From Haemophilus sputorum CCUG 13788 (GTDB lineage: Bacteria; Pseudomonadota; Gammaproteobacteria; Enterobacterales; Pasteurellaceae), in assembly GCF_000238795.1 (NCBI RefSeq), contig NZ_AFNK01000031.1:1-64000 (forward strand): DNA of 64,000 nucleotides, written 5' to 3'. Of this stretch, positions 1 to 9,677 are shown in pieces. The position numbers and the translations under genes are program-made. Under the pieces are notes generated by a model. The model made no database searches. It worked only from the letters and a program-made list of their open reading frames with translations, and was not told the origin of the DNA. The first letter of the stretch is position 1. Each line of letters begins with the position of its first letter.

Positions 1-282
1 CCTCTTCAGCTTTGCGTGCCTCTTCAGCTTTGCGAGCTTCTTCAGCTTTGCGTTGCTCTTCGGCTAAGCGTTTCGCTTCTTCCGCTTTACGTTGCTCTTC
101 AGCAAGACGTTTGGCTTCTTCCGCTTTACGTTGCTCTTCGGCTAAACGTTTTGCTTCTTCTGCTTTACGTTGTTCTTCCGCCAAGCGTTTTGCTTCTTCC
201 TCTTTGCGTTGTTCTTCTGCTAAACGTTTCGCTTCTTCCACTTTACGTTGCTCTTCAGCAAGGCGTTTTGCTTCTTCTGCTT
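1..282 (-). repeat. 39-bp tandem repeats coding KRLAEEQRKAEEA in the hap linker
   Basis: About six imperfect copies of a 39-bp unit, each encoding the 13-residue Lys/Glu/Arg-rich block KRLAEEQRKAEEA, are followed towards the window edge by shorter 15-bp units encoding ARKAEE-like peptides. The peptide should form a long charged helix between the Hap passenger and the membrane barrel. Copies differ mainly at third positions, plus A/V/E at the tenth residue. The tract continues outside the window, so the total copy number is unknown. Confidence 0.9.
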
Positions 283-3163
283 GTAGTTCAGCCTCTTTCA
301 TTGGGCTATAAAGGCGGTATTGATTACCATCTTTAACCAATTCATAACGCCATGTCCCCGCATCCACATAATTATCTACGAGAGTAACATTAAGCCCAGA
401 AGATGGCATTTGCTGAAGCGTCATCAGAGTCAGGTGTTCTAAAGCGGTTGGTTCTGCACCTGTATTATGCACTTTTAATTTAAAATCACCTTGCGCTTGG
501 CCATTAACTTGTAACTTATCTCCTAAATATTGGTTTAGATAAGTACGATAATTAAAAATACCGTTACCATTTAAATTGCCGCTGATCGTTAACGTATTAA
601 ATTGGCTATTGTTCGCTTGAGTAACAAAATCTGGATTCAGCGTAATTTCACTATTATTGAGTGCCAAACTACCTAAAGTAGTACTTGCAGGCATTGTCCA
701 ATTTGCGTTTTCTAAATTAACCGTTGTGCTTTCTGTCCCGCTAATTTGATGTGAAAAACGACTATTCGCTAAATTAAACTGAGCAGAATCTGATAATGTT
801 ACATTTCCCATTAACCGTGCATTATTCACAGTAGCATTCGCCTGATTAACAAGGTTTAACAAACCGGTTTGGGTTGCATTATGGCTTAATGTAAATTGAC
901 TATTCTGTGCTAAACTCACGTTACCGATTAAATCAACTAAGCCAGATGCCACCGCACTTGCTGAGCTCATTAGATGCACGTTACCATTGACTTTTGTTCT
1001 TGGTAATGAGTCGATTGTTTTCTGTTCTGTTAGATTTTCTGATTTACATTCTGTTAAGCCAGTCCAATCTGAACGGATACACACCAAATTCTCTTGATTT
1101 GGTGTCACACCAAAAGTGGCTTTAGCATTATTGCTTAATTGCCAATTACCATTAATTGCAGAAACATTGCGAGAAACGACCGCTTGTCCGTTCTGAATTT
1201 GGAAATTCTCAGCTGTAAAAGTGCGGTTAATCCAATCATCATCAATGATCACCTCTCCTCGGGTTGAACCTTCCATTTTGGCATGATTTTGATTTAAATG
1301 ATTGTAAGCATGAGGCGTTGGACGACCGCTAAAAACTAACGTACCGCCATTTTGCGTGATATTGCCGTTTAAATTTGTCCCCCCAGAAAGCAACAAATGA
1401 TTTTCTGCATTAACTGGTTGATAATTCACATTTAAACGACCATTTGTTTTGGCTTTATCTTGCTCACCAAACCAACCGTTAAATGCGATATATTTTTTAT
1501 TGGTTAATTGTTTTGCATCACTATTAACAGTGGCATTTCCTGTAATGGTAATATTGGCTGCCTGAGTTTCATTACGGTTAACCAACATCGCACCTTCATC
1601 GATATTTTGAATACGCTCGAAGGTTAATGAATGACCGTTAAGATCTAAACGCCCACCACGGAAACCAAAATAAATGTTGTTCGGATCCACTTGGTTTTCG
1701 CTATTCAGTTTAACTGTTGCTCTCCCGCTAACGATCCCGACTTCTTTAAAGGCTTGCTTTTGACCCGCATCATCTGCTTGTTGATCTAATACAACAAGAC
1801 CATTACCCACACTCAGGCTTCCTAAGTTTTTCCCTTTACCATTAACAAGTAAGGTTCCCAGCCCAATTTTGGATAAGCGATCGCCTTCCGGATTATGTAC
1901 TTGCCATTCAACCGTACTTTCTTCTCCAACAGAGACACCAGCGCCTTGCCAAGTCACGGTGTTATCACTTGGTTTAACGGCAAAATCCCCTTCAAAATAT
2001 AAGCCACCAGCTCCCTGATTTACCGTATTTTCGATAGTCAGTGTACCTTTTCCCATATCCCCTAAGTAGATATTTTTACCATGATGTAATGCTGGCGACC
2101 ATGGATTCGGCCCTTTATAAGTTGGAGCTTCATCACCATTATTTCCGCCACGAGAATCAAATGGTAAAGCGCTATTATACAAACCAATGGTTTGGGAACG
2201 TCTGCCATTTTGCGTAATGGTGCCATTTCCATCTTGAGTTGTTTTTAATGTGTAATTTGCGTTATTTAAAAAGAATCTGGCAGCAAGATCTTGCTCTAGA
2301 ACCTCTTCAAGATAATCTTGGCGTGCAATTTGATATCCATTGCCCACCGCAGCATAAGGATGCCCTTCACGTAACACACCGTTTAATAGCCATTTTCCCT
2401 GTTCCTTATCATAAATAAAGAAAGGAGAGCCACTATCACCTTGAGCGCCTGCAATTGGCAATGGACCATATTCATTAGGGGTTTGCACTCTGCCATTTAA
2501 ATAGAGATGACCATCTCCCGTGCCGCCATCCATAAAGGTATTACCACCAGTAAGCCAAGCACCGCCATAGGCCAAGTCTGCGTTTGTATTATTGTTATCA
2601 TCTTTCCAATATTGATGACCACTACCGACACGAACACGCATTGGGTATTTTTTCAAATCGGTATAAACCTTCCCATTCATGCGAGAAACCATTTCAATAG
2701 GCGCAACTTCAGTGACAAATTTAGCAAGTCTTGGATGTTGATAGTCTGTCATATAACGGTGCGTACTATCATTTTTATAGTTATAACGTTTGACGACTTT
2801 ATATTTGAAATTGTGCTGATCGGGATTATGTCCTGTCATCCCAAAATCAACATCTTGATAACCTACATTATGCGCAACACTGATTAACGTTTGATCACCA
2901 ACCAACGTCGCATATCCACCTTTTGCTAGGGAAGATAAATCAGGCATAGGTACACCTTTCATCATCGTACCTATCATTTCTCCTTTTTTATTGTAGATAT
3001 CAATATCTTGAGCACCGACTGTGAACTTCCCTTTATTCTCAGCAAAATCACGATAATATTGGTAATTAATCCCAAAATAAGTATGTCCTGCCGATGCTTG
3101 CGAGGCTATCCCTAATGAAACGCAAGCGGTTAAAAAGTTAAGACGAAATGCAATTTTTTTCAT
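1..3163 (-). CDS. hap: Hap-like serine-protease autotransporter adhesin (3' end outside window)
   Basis: The first 1054 codons of a large autotransporter are visible; the C-terminal beta-barrel lies beyond the left edge. A signal peptide (residues 1 to about 25, ending SQASA) precedes an S6-type protease domain. The residues fitting a catalytic triad are His98 (ISVAHNVGY), Asp140 (YMTD) and Ser244 (GDSGSP), almost exactly the positions known for H. influenzae Hap. The long beta-helix passenger carries Hap-like stretches such as NQGAGGLYFEGDF, FGFRGGRLDLNGHS and FSGRPTPHAYNHLN. Hap mediates adherence, autoaggregation and microcolony formation and cleaves itself from the surface. IgA1 protease is the main alternative, but the N-terminus and passenger follow Hap much more closely. 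A charged repeat linker begins near residue 960. Confidence 0.9.
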   Translation of the reverse strand, partial: MKKIAFRLNFLTACVSLGIASQASAGHTYFGINYQYYRDFAENKGKFTVGAQDIDIYNKKGEMIGTMMKGVPMPDLSSLAKGGYATLVGDQTLISVAHNVGYQDVDFGMTGHNPDQHNFKYKVVKRYNYKNDSTHRYMTDYQHPRLAKFVTEVAPIEMVSRMNGKVYTDLKKYPMRVRVGSGHQYWKDDNNNTNADLAYGGAWLTGGNTFMDGGTGDGHLYLNGRVQTPNEYGPLPIAGAQGDSGSPFFIYDKEQGKWLLNGVLREGHPYAAVGNGYQIARQDYLEEVLEQDLAARFFLNNANYTLKTTQDGNGTITQNGRRSQTIGLYNSALPFDSRGGNNGDEAPTYKGPNPWSPALHHGKNIYLGDMGKGTLTIENTVNQGAGGLYFEGDFAVKPSDNTVTWQGAGVSVGEESTVEWQVHNPEGDRLSKIGLGTLLVNGKGKNLGSLSVGNGLVVLDQQADDAGQKQAFKEVGIVSGRATVKLNSENQVDPNNIYFGFRGGRLDLNGHSLTFERIQNIDEGAMLVNRNETQAANITITGNATVNSDAKQLTNKKYIAFNGWFGEQDKAKTNGRLNVNYQPVNAENHLLLSGGTNLNGNITQNGGTLVFSGRPTPHAYNHLNQNHAKMEGSTRGEVIIDDDWINRTFTAENFQIQNGQAVVSRNVSAINGNWQLSNNAKATFGVTPNQENLVCIRSDWTGLTECKSENLTEQKTIDSLPRTKVNGNVHLMSSASAVASGLVDLIGNVSLAQNSQFTLSHNATQTGLLNLVNQANATVNNARLMGNVTLSDSAQFNLANSRFSHQISGTESTTVNLENANWTMPASTTLGSLALNNSEITLNPDFVTQANNSQFNTLTISGNLNGNGIFNYRTYLNQYLGDKLQVNGQAQGDFKLKVHNTGAEPTALEHLTLMTLQQMPSSGLNVTLVDNYVDAGTWRYELVKDGNQYRLYSPMKEAELQAEEAKRLAEEQRKVEEAKRLAEEQRKEEEAKRLAEEQRKAEEAKRLAEEQRKAEEAKRLAEEQRKAEEAKRLAEEQRKAEEARKAEEARKAEE

Positions 3164-3507
3164 AAAAATTACCTAAAAAGACCTCATAATTAAAATAATG
3201 AAACATAAAAGTGCGGTTATTTTCTGAAGGGATTTTAATCAAACCATTAAAAGGCACTGGAGAATATAAAGGCAGGATTTATGCTATAAATAATGGCTTA
3301 AAACGTAAATTTTAAGCCATTAGGATTTTTAAAATATATTTTTCGGCGATTATACTTGAAAGTAGCCAGCTAATAAAGGTTAAAAAATGTCAAATTATGA
3401 TGAAAATTAAGCAGCTTAATTTTGCAAAAAATTGGCAAAATTAAACCGCTTGTAATTGCTCATAAAAAAACCCAAGCCTTGCTTGGGTTTTTGAAATTTG
3501 ACTAAAA
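3164..3507. other. Intergenic region between hap and rpmG
   Basis: No gene is seen in these 344 bases. They hold the hap upstream region, an uptake-like word AAAGTGCGGT at 3208-3217, a 12-bp perfect stem (AATGGCTTAAAA with TTTTAAGCCATT) at 3292-3321 without a clear T-run, an uptake-like TTAAACCGCTTGT near 3441, and the rpmG terminator at 3464-3494. Confidence 0.6.
3464..3494 (-). terminator. Rho-independent terminator of rpmBG
   Basis: The inverted repeat AAACCCAAGC / GCTTGGGTTT with a CTT loop is flanked by A7 on the left, which reads as T7 after the stem on the minus strand. It lies 14 bases past the rpmG stop. Confidence 0.85.
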
Positions 3508-3678
3508 TTATTTGATTTTAGCTTCTTTATAGATAACGTGTTTACGCACTACTGGATCAAATTTTTTGATTTCCATTTTTTCAGGCATATTACGTTTGTT
3601 TTTGTCAGTTGTGTAGAAGTGACCTGTTTCTGCTGTAGAAACTAAACGGATTTTCTCACGAGCACCTTTAGCTGCCAT
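3508..3678 (-). CDS. rpmG: 50S ribosomal protein L33
   Basis: A 56-residue protein starting [19 protein letters not shown] and ending YKEAKIK, the normal size and sequence of bacterial L33. It lacks the CxxC pairs of zinc-binding L33 versions, so it is the zinc-independent form. L33 sits near the E site of the large subunit. It lies 11 bases downstream of rpmB and shares its transcript, ending at the terminator at 3464-3494. An AGGAG-like site precedes the ATG. Confidence 0.95.
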
Positions 3679-3689
3679 TTGTTAGCTCC

Positions 3690-3926
3690 TTAGATTTTTT
3701 CGCCACGAGCACGGATTTCAGCTAAAACTGCATCAATGCCTTTTTTATCAATAATGCGCATACCTTTCGCAGTTAAGCGTAAAGTTACGAAACGGTTTTC
3801 ACTTTCAACCCAGAAACGGTGAGTGTGAAGGTTTGGTAAAAAACGACGACGAGTCGCGTTTAATGCGTGTGAGCGGTTGTTACCAACTGCTGGACGCTTG
3901 CCGGTTACTTGGCAAACTCTTGACAT
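3690..3926 (-). CDS. rpmB: 50S ribosomal protein L28
   Basis: A 78-residue basic protein ([17 protein letters not shown], then [16 protein letters not shown]) with the standard length and signature of bacterial L28, a large-subunit protein needed for 70S assembly. It is the first gene of rpmB-rpmG. A promoter (4047-4075) and a strongly folded leader (3957-4025) lie upstream, so expression may be controlled through that RNA structure. Confidence 0.97.
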
Positions 3927-3956
3927 TTTAATTCTCCAATTACTTAAGTAAGTTAT

Positions 3957-4025
3957 ATGGTTCGGGCTATGGGGGCTGACTCAACACAGCATACCCACTA
4001 CCTCGTCAGGTATCCACCCGACCAA
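3957..4025 (-). promoter_or_regulatory. Candidate structured 5' leader of rpmB
   Basis: On the minus-strand RNA an outer helix pairs GGTCGGG with CCCGAACC (one bulge). Inside it lie a small hairpin TACCT-GACG-AGGTA and a second possible helix GGGTATG with CATAGCCC, which competes for part of the outer strand. The structure ends about 30 bases before the rpmB ATG and lies wholly inside the predicted leader. The fold was found by eye; function is inferred from position. Confidence 0.4.
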
Positions 4026-4046
4026 AGTCATATTTAAAGACTTGCG

Positions 4047-4075
4047 ATTATACGCATCTCAGAGTCCAAATTCAA
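4047..4075 (-). promoter_or_regulatory. Sigma-70 promoter for rpmBG
   Basis: On the minus strand a -35 TTGAAT (4070-4075), a 17-base spacer and a perfect -10 TATAAT (4047-4052) predict a start near 4040, giving a leader of about 115 bases. Confidence 0.65.
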
Positions 4076-4081
4076 GTGTTA

Positions 4082-4759
4082 TTACATTTTCGCTTGGACT
4101 TTCTCTTCGGTAAAAGAAAAATAGTCACCTTTTCCAACAATAATATGATCCACAAACCGAATATCAACAAGATCACACGCCTGCTCCATTTTTTGGGTTA
4201 ATTGTCTATCTGACTCACTTGGCACACAGCTGCCTGAAGGATGATTATGCGCCACAATAATTGCTGCAGCATTGTGTTTTAATGCGACTTTTATCACTTC
4301 TCTTGGGTAAACACTAGTTTGATTGATAGTGCCGAAAAACATTTTTTCGGTATGAATTAAACGATGTTGGTTATCTAAAAATAATACCATAAACACTTCT
4401 CGTTCATAATCTTCCAATTCAGCCTGAAAGTACATAATCGCCAATAATGGATCTGTGATACTCGCTTTGGCTTCCATTTCTTGAGAAAGGTAGCGCTTGG
4501 TCATTTCTTTAGTCGCCTGTAATTGTACATATTGTGCTAAGCCTAATCCTTTTATTTGGCAGAACGTTTCTTGACTAGCACTTAACAAACCGCGCAACGA
4601 GCCAAAAGCAATCAACACACTTTCCGCTAAATTCATGACGGGGATTCCTTTTATGCCGGTGCGAAGAAAAATTGCTAACAACTCTTCATCTGTTAATGAT
4701 TGCGCCCCGTATTGCAATAATTTTTCTCGCGGCATCAACTCAATTTCTGATTGTTCCAT
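4082..4759 (-). CDS. radC: RadC family JAMM/MPN+ protein
   Basis: A 225-residue protein with an N-terminal UPF0758 helix-hairpin region (about 1-90) and a C-terminal JAB1/MPN+ metalloprotease-like domain containing HNHPSG and a following Asp (SESD), the zinc ligands of the JAMM motif. Its cellular role is unclear; the early assignment to recombination repair has not held up. In H. influenzae radC belongs to the competence regulon. A CRP-S-type site at 4832-4853 upstream fits that here. It is divergent from coaBC. Confidence 0.93.
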   Translation of the reverse strand: MEQSEIELMPREKLLQYGAQSLTDEELLAIFLRTGIKGIPVMNLAESVLIAFGSLRGLLSASQETFCQIKGLGLAQYVQLQATKEMTKRYLSQEMEAKASITDPLLAIMYFQAELEDYEREVFMVLFLDNQHRLIHTEKMFFGTINQTSVYPREVIKVALKHNAAAIIVAHNHPSGSCVPSESDRQLTQKMEQACDLVDIRFVDHIIVGKGDYFSFTEEKVQAKM

Positions 4760-4831
4760 TTTTGCTCATGCTCTTTTTAAATAGGCTTAGCATAAAATAG
4801 CAAAGCTCGTCCTGCAAAAACTCATCCTAAA

Positions 4832-4853
4832 TTTTTCGAGTCACATCGCAAAA
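4832..4853. promoter_or_regulatory. CRP-S (Sxy-dependent competence) site between radC and coaBC
   Basis: On the minus strand the core reads TGCGA-N6-TCGAA within T/A-rich arms. The C at position 6 of the left half-site (TGCGA rather than TGTGA) is the hallmark of CRP-S sites, which need both CRP and Sxy. The centre lies about 84 bases upstream of radC, a known competence-regulon gene, and about 80 bases upstream of coaBC. Confidence 0.7.
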
Positions 4854-4921
4854 ATTTTTGGTTGTGAGCATTTGCTTGTTTCGTTAAAATACTGGAACTA
4901 TTTTCACATTTATTGAAAGCC

Positions 4922-6121
4922 ATGCTCACAAATAAAAAAATTCTCGTTGGTATCACTGGCGGTATTGCTGCTTACAAAACCATTGAGCTCATTCGCCATT
5001 TCAAAAATGCAGGTGCAGAGGTGCGCGTTGTACTAACACCAGCTGCAGAAGCTTTTGTTACCCCGCTTACTTTACAAGCCATTTCAGGCAATGCGGTCTC
5101 TACTTCTCTGTTAGATCCACAAGCAGAATTAGCAATGGGGCACATTGAGCTGGCAAAATGGGCAGATCGTATTGTGATTGCGCCTGCTTCAGCAGATTTT
5201 ATTGCGCGCCTTCGCTTAGGCATGGGAAATGACTTACTCTCTACCCTTTGTTTGGCAACAAGCGCACCAATCTTATTGGCACCAGCCATGAACCAACAAA
5301 TGTTCAAACAAGCAGCTGTACAAGAGAATTTAGCAATTTTAGCTCAGCGTGGCATCACCTTTATTGGTCCGAATAGTGGTTTTCAGGCATGTGGTGATGT
5401 AGGCAAAGGCAGAATGTCTGAACCTATGGAGATTTTCCAAGCAGTAAGCGATTCATTTAATCTGCTACCAAATCTCGCTGATATCAGTGTTGTTATTACT
5501 GCTGGCCCAACTCAAGAAGCTATTGATCCAGTACGATATATTTCTAATCATAGTTCAGGAAAAATGGGCTTTGCGATTGCTGAGGCTTTTGCAAAACGAG
5601 GCGCAAAAGCCACACTCATTAGTGGCCCAGTTAATTTAGCAACACCGGCTAAAGTTAAACGAATTGATGTAGTTTCAGCCGAGCAAATGGCAGAACAAGC
5701 GGTCAAATTTGCACAACAATCTGCAATTTTTATTGGTTGCGCTGCTGTCGCTGATTATCGTGTTGCGGAAATTGCTACCCAGAAAATCAAGAAAACTAAC
5801 GATAACGATGAACTTACGCTGAAATTGGTCAAAAACCCCGATATTATCGCAAGTGTTGCCCATTTAACGGAAAATCGTCCATTTGTGGTCGGCTTTGCAG
5901 CAGAAACGCAAAACGTGGCAGAATATGCCAAAAGCAAACTTCAACGTAAAAATTTAGATATGATTTGCGCCAATGATGTTTCTGGAGGGCAAGTTTTTGG
6001 ACAAGACCAAAATGCACTCCATCTATTTTGGCAAAATGGCGAGAAAATCTTACCGCTTGCTGAAAAAGGCAAATTAGCAGAATTATTGGTTAATGAAATT
6101 GTTGAACGTTATCGTAAATAA
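4922..6121 (+). CDS. coaBC: Bifunctional phosphopantothenoylcysteine decarboxylase / phosphopantothenate-cysteine ligase
   Basis: A 399-residue fusion enzyme for two steps of coenzyme A synthesis. The N-terminal flavoprotein (CoaC, about 1-185) shows ITGGIAAYK, the catalytic His in MGHIELAKW (about His74), PAMN and the substrate-clamp Cys in [10 protein letters not shown]. The C-terminal CoaB domain shows [20 protein letters not shown] and the lysine motif KIKK. A TTG three codons upstream is possible, but the ATG aligns with the family start. It is followed by dut after 64 bases and heads a run of co-oriented genes to crp. It shares its upstream region with radC. Confidence 0.95.
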   Translation: MLTNKKILVGITGGIAAYKTIELIRHFKNAGAEVRVVLTPAAEAFVTPLTLQAISGNAVSTSLLDPQAELAMGHIELAKWADRIVIAPASADFIARLRLGMGNDLLSTLCLATSAPILLAPAMNQQMFKQAAVQENLAILAQRGITFIGPNSGFQACGDVGKGRMSEPMEIFQAVSDSFNLLPNLADISVVITAGPTQEAIDPVRYISNHSSGKMGFAIAEAFAKRGAKATLISGPVNLATPAKVKRIDVVSAEQMAEQAVKFAQQSAIFIGCAAVADYRVAEIATQKIKKTNDNDELTLKLVKNPDIIASVAHLTENRPFVVGFAAETQNVAEYAKSKLQRKNLDMICANDVSGGQVFGQDQNALHLFWQNGEKILPLAEKGKLAELLVNEIVERYRK

Positions 6122-6185
6122 CACATTCAAATAACAAATGATTCGTTCAACCAAATTAACATAACCCATTTCTTTAAAGGTAAAA

Positions 6186-6647
6186 ATGACCATGAAACAA
6201 ATTGATTTAAAAATCCTAGATAGCCGTATTGGCACCGAATTCCCGCTGCCAACTTATGCAACTGAAGGTTCAGCCGGCCTAGACTTACGCGCTTTAATTG
6301 AAGCACCAATGACCGTTGAAGCCGGACAAACCGTGTTAATCCCAACGGGTATTTCAATCTATATTGCAGATCCAAATCTCGCAGCAGTCATTCTTCCTCG
6401 CTCGGGTTTAGGTCACAAAAATGGGATTGTGCTGGGCAATTTAGTTGGCTTAATCGATTCAGACTATCAAGGGCCATTAATGGTTTCTTTATGGAATCGT
6501 AGCGATAAACCATTTACTATCGAAGTAGGCGACCGCATTGCACAATTAGTTTTTGTTCCTGTTGTACAGGCAAGTTTTAACATTGTAACCGACTTCCAAC
6601 AAACAGAACGTGGTGAAGGCGGTTTTGGTCACTCAGGCAAGCAATAA
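6186..6647 (+). CDS. dut: Deoxyuridine 5'-triphosphate nucleotidohydrolase (dUTPase)
   Basis: A 153-residue trimeric-type dUTPase that hydrolyses dUTP to dUMP and pyrophosphate, keeping uracil out of DNA and feeding thymidylate synthesis. The conserved motifs are in order: AGLDLRA (1), PRSGLG (2), GLIDSDYQG (3, with the catalytic Asp), RIAQLVF (4) and the C-terminal arm [10 protein letters not shown] (5). An AAAGG ribosome site precedes the ATG. slmA begins 11 bases after the stop, so the two are probably co-transcribed. Confidence 0.97.
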   Translation: MTMKQIDLKILDSRIGTEFPLPTYATEGSAGLDLRALIEAPMTVEAGQTVLIPTGISIYIADPNLAAVILPRSGLGHKNGIVLGNLVGLIDSDYQGPLMVSLWNRSDKPFTIEVGDRIAQLVFVPVVQASFNIVTDFQQTERGEGGFGHSGKQ

Positions 6648-6658
6648 TTCGAGAAACT

Positions 6659-7267
6659 ATGACAGAACCAAAAATCAAAATGCCCAAAAAATCCATTAAA
6701 GAGCGCCAAGAACAAGTATTGGAAGTGCTCATTGGATTATTGAATTCAGAAGATGGAATGCAACGTGTCACCACGGAACGCTTAGCACAAGCGGTTGGTG
6801 TGTCTGAAGGTGCGCTTTATCGCTACTTCCCAAGCAAGTCCAAAATGTTTGAGGCATTGATTGAACGTATTGAACAAACGCTTACCCGTTATATTTACAC
6901 TTGCAAACGCAAAGAACAAACAACCGCGACAGTCATCAAAGCGATTCTTTATACCATTATTGAATTTGCACGCAAAAACCCTGGGGTAACTCGTATTCTA
7001 ACCGGCCATGCACTTATGTTTGAAGATCAGTTGCTCAAAGCTCGTATTGCTAAATTCTTTGATGGATTAGAGTTACAGCTAACTAATATTCTGCAAATGC
7101 GTAAATTGGAACCGGGAAGACGGTTTGAAGATGAGCGCCTTTTAGCTGGCTATTTGGTAAGTTATTGTGAAGGACAATTTCTACGTTTGATTCGCTCAAA
7201 TTTCACCTCCAATCAACATCAAAATTTTGAAAAACAGTGGAGCATGATAAGACCTCTGTTTGACTAG
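6659..7267 (+). CDS. slmA: Nucleoid occlusion factor SlmA (TetR family)
   Basis: A 202-residue TetR-fold protein. The N-terminal helix-turn-helix spans about residues 30-65 ([19 protein letters not shown]), followed by the ligand/dimer domain. SlmA binds chromosomal sites and antagonises FtsZ rings over the nucleoid. The sequence and the position after dut match the enterobacterial and Haemophilus locus (slmA, formerly ttk). It lies 11 bases after dut and 8 before yheU. Confidence 0.93.
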   Translation: MTEPKIKMPKKSIKERQEQVLEVLIGLLNSEDGMQRVTTERLAQAVGVSEGALYRYFPSKSKMFEALIERIEQTLTRYIYTCKRKEQTTATVIKAILYTIIEFARKNPGVTRILTGHALMFEDQLLKARIAKFFDGLELQLTNILQMRKLEPGRRFEDERLLAGYLVSYCEGQFLRLIRSNFTSNQHQNFEKQWSMIRPLFD

Positions 7268-7275
7268 GAGAATCT

Positions 7276-7500
7276 ATGATCATTCCATGGGAAGAGCTAG
7301 AAGAAAGTACGCTTTATAACGTGTTGGACTCTTTCATTCTTCGAGAAGGGACAGACTACGGCAGACAAGAATTATCGCTTGAAGAAAAAAGAGCGCGTCT
7401 GCTAGCGCAATTAAAGGCAGAAAAAGTGGTAATTGTTTGGTCTGAATTACATGAAAGCCTAGATATTAAGGATAAAAAATCCTTTTTAGGTTCTCACTAA
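7276..7500 (+). CDS. yheU: YheU family (UPF0270) protein
   Basis: A 74-residue acidic protein. [26 protein letters not shown] and [14 protein letters not shown] match the E. coli YheU family along its whole length. Function is unknown. An AGGAG site precedes the ATG. It lies 8 bases after slmA and 64 before crp, the same neighbourhood as in H. influenzae. Confidence 0.88.
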   Translation: MIIPWEELEESTLYNVLDSFILREGTDYGRQELSLEEKRARLLAQLKAEKVVIVWSELHESLDIKDKKSFLGSH

Positions 7501-7564
7501 TTTCTATGCTAAGATACCCCGAACTACCTCTAAATCATCAAAAGAAGCGGAAACAGGAATTTTT

Positions 7565-8239
7565 ATGCAAGATATGACGCTTAGCACGGCACCTATTGAT
7601 AATTTAACTCCATCACCCTCGATCCACGATCCTGTAGTCGAGTGGTTTTTAACTCAGTGTCATGTTCATCGCTATCCAGCAAAATATACACTTATTCAAG
7701 AAGGCGATGATGCCGATTCACTTTACTACATCGTAAACGGTTCAGTTTCTGTGTTTGTCAAAGATGATGAACACAAAGAGATGCTGTTAACCAACTTAGG
7801 GCAAGGAGAATTTCTAGGCGAAATTAGCTTGTTTGAAGAGAAAACTCAACCTCGCACAGCTTGGGTAAAAACCAAAGAAACCTGTGAAATTGCAGAGATT
7901 TCTTATAAAAAGTTCAAACAAATTATCCATATGAATCCGGATATTTTAATGTATCTTTCTGCCCAAATGGCGCGCCGTCTCAGACAAACCTCTCGCCAAG
8001 TGAGCAACCTAGCATTCTTAGATGTGGCTGGCAGAATTGCACAAACCTTAATGAATTTGACAAAGCAACCCGATGCAATGACCCATCCTGAAGGTATGCA
8101 AATTCGCATTACCCGTCAAGAAATCGGACAGATGGTTGGTTGCTCCCGTGAAACGGTTGGCAGAATCTTAAAAATGCTAGAAGATGACGGTCTCATTTCT
8201 GCGCATGGTAAAACCATCGTAGTGTATCGCGCTCGCTAA
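7565..8239 (+). CDS. crp: cAMP receptor protein
   Basis: A 224-residue catabolite regulator. The N-terminal cyclic-nucleotide-binding domain (about 25-140) has [12 protein letters not shown] and RTAWVKT; the residue equivalent to E. coli Ser83 is Thr. The C-terminal winged helix has the recognition helix in [20 protein letters not shown]. In Pasteurellaceae CRP controls sugar use and, with Sxy, competence. This window holds plausible targets of both kinds: CRP-S sites at comE1 and radC, and classical sites at the yia cluster and the scrA-type gene. Confidence 0.97.
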   Translation: MQDMTLSTAPIDNLTPSPSIHDPVVEWFLTQCHVHRYPAKYTLIQEGDDADSLYYIVNGSVSVFVKDDEHKEMLLTNLGQGEFLGEISLFEEKTQPRTAWVKTKETCEIAEISYKKFKQIIHMNPDILMYLSAQMARRLRQTSRQVSNLAFLDVAGRIAQTLMNLTKQPDAMTHPEGMQIRITRQEIGQMVGCSRETVGRILKMLEDDGLISAHGKTIVVYRAR

Positions 8240-8255
8240 ACGATTTCTTTATTCA

Positions 8256-8322
8256 ACAAGCGGTTAATTTCTACTAAACTTTTGCAAAAGTTAGATAAAA
8301 ATTAACCGCTTGTTTTTATTTT
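8256..8322 (+). terminator. Inverted uptake-sequence pair forming the crp terminator
   Basis: CAAGCGGTTAATTT and its reverse complement AAATTAACCGCTTG face each other around an AACTTTTGCAAAAGTT centre, followed by TTTTTATTTTT. Paired uptake sequences as terminators are a known Pasteurellaceae arrangement. Confidence 0.8.
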
Positions 8323-8356
8323 TAAATATCACAAAAGACATCCAATTTTTAGATAC

Positions 8357-8387
8357 AAAAAGGGCATATCTTACGATATGCCCTTCT
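8357..8387 (-). terminator. Terminator of the str operon after tuf
   Basis: The stem AAGGGCATATC / GATATGCCCTT with a short TTAC loop is followed on the minus strand by TTTTTG. It lies 36 bases past the tuf stop. Confidence 0.85.
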
Positions 8388-8422
8388 CGGATATTGCTAT
8401 CTCTAATTAAGCTTAAACTTAA

Positions 8423-9619
<1,197 letters not shown>

Positions 9620-9677
9620 CTAAAATATGAGCCATAACCTTATGCTATGGCTCGGGTTGAAATAACGATTTATCTAA

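Noticed and set aside
12-336. Plus-strand open frames in the first 336 bases
   Set aside because: They are antisense to the hap repeat tract, and their Ser/Leu-rich repeats simply mirror the 39-bp unit.
2507-2887. 126-codon plus-strand frame inside hap
   Set aside because: Antisense to the protease domain, which is clearly coded on the minus strand; no start signals.
1-3163. IgA1 protease as the identity of the autotransporter
   Set aside because: The triad spacing (98, 140, 244) and the start and passenger sequence follow Hap much more closely; still possible for the unseen C-terminus.
3292-3321. Terminator downstream of a lost gene upstream of hap
   Set aside because: The 12-bp stem is clear, but neither side carries a proper T-run and no gene remnant adjoins it.
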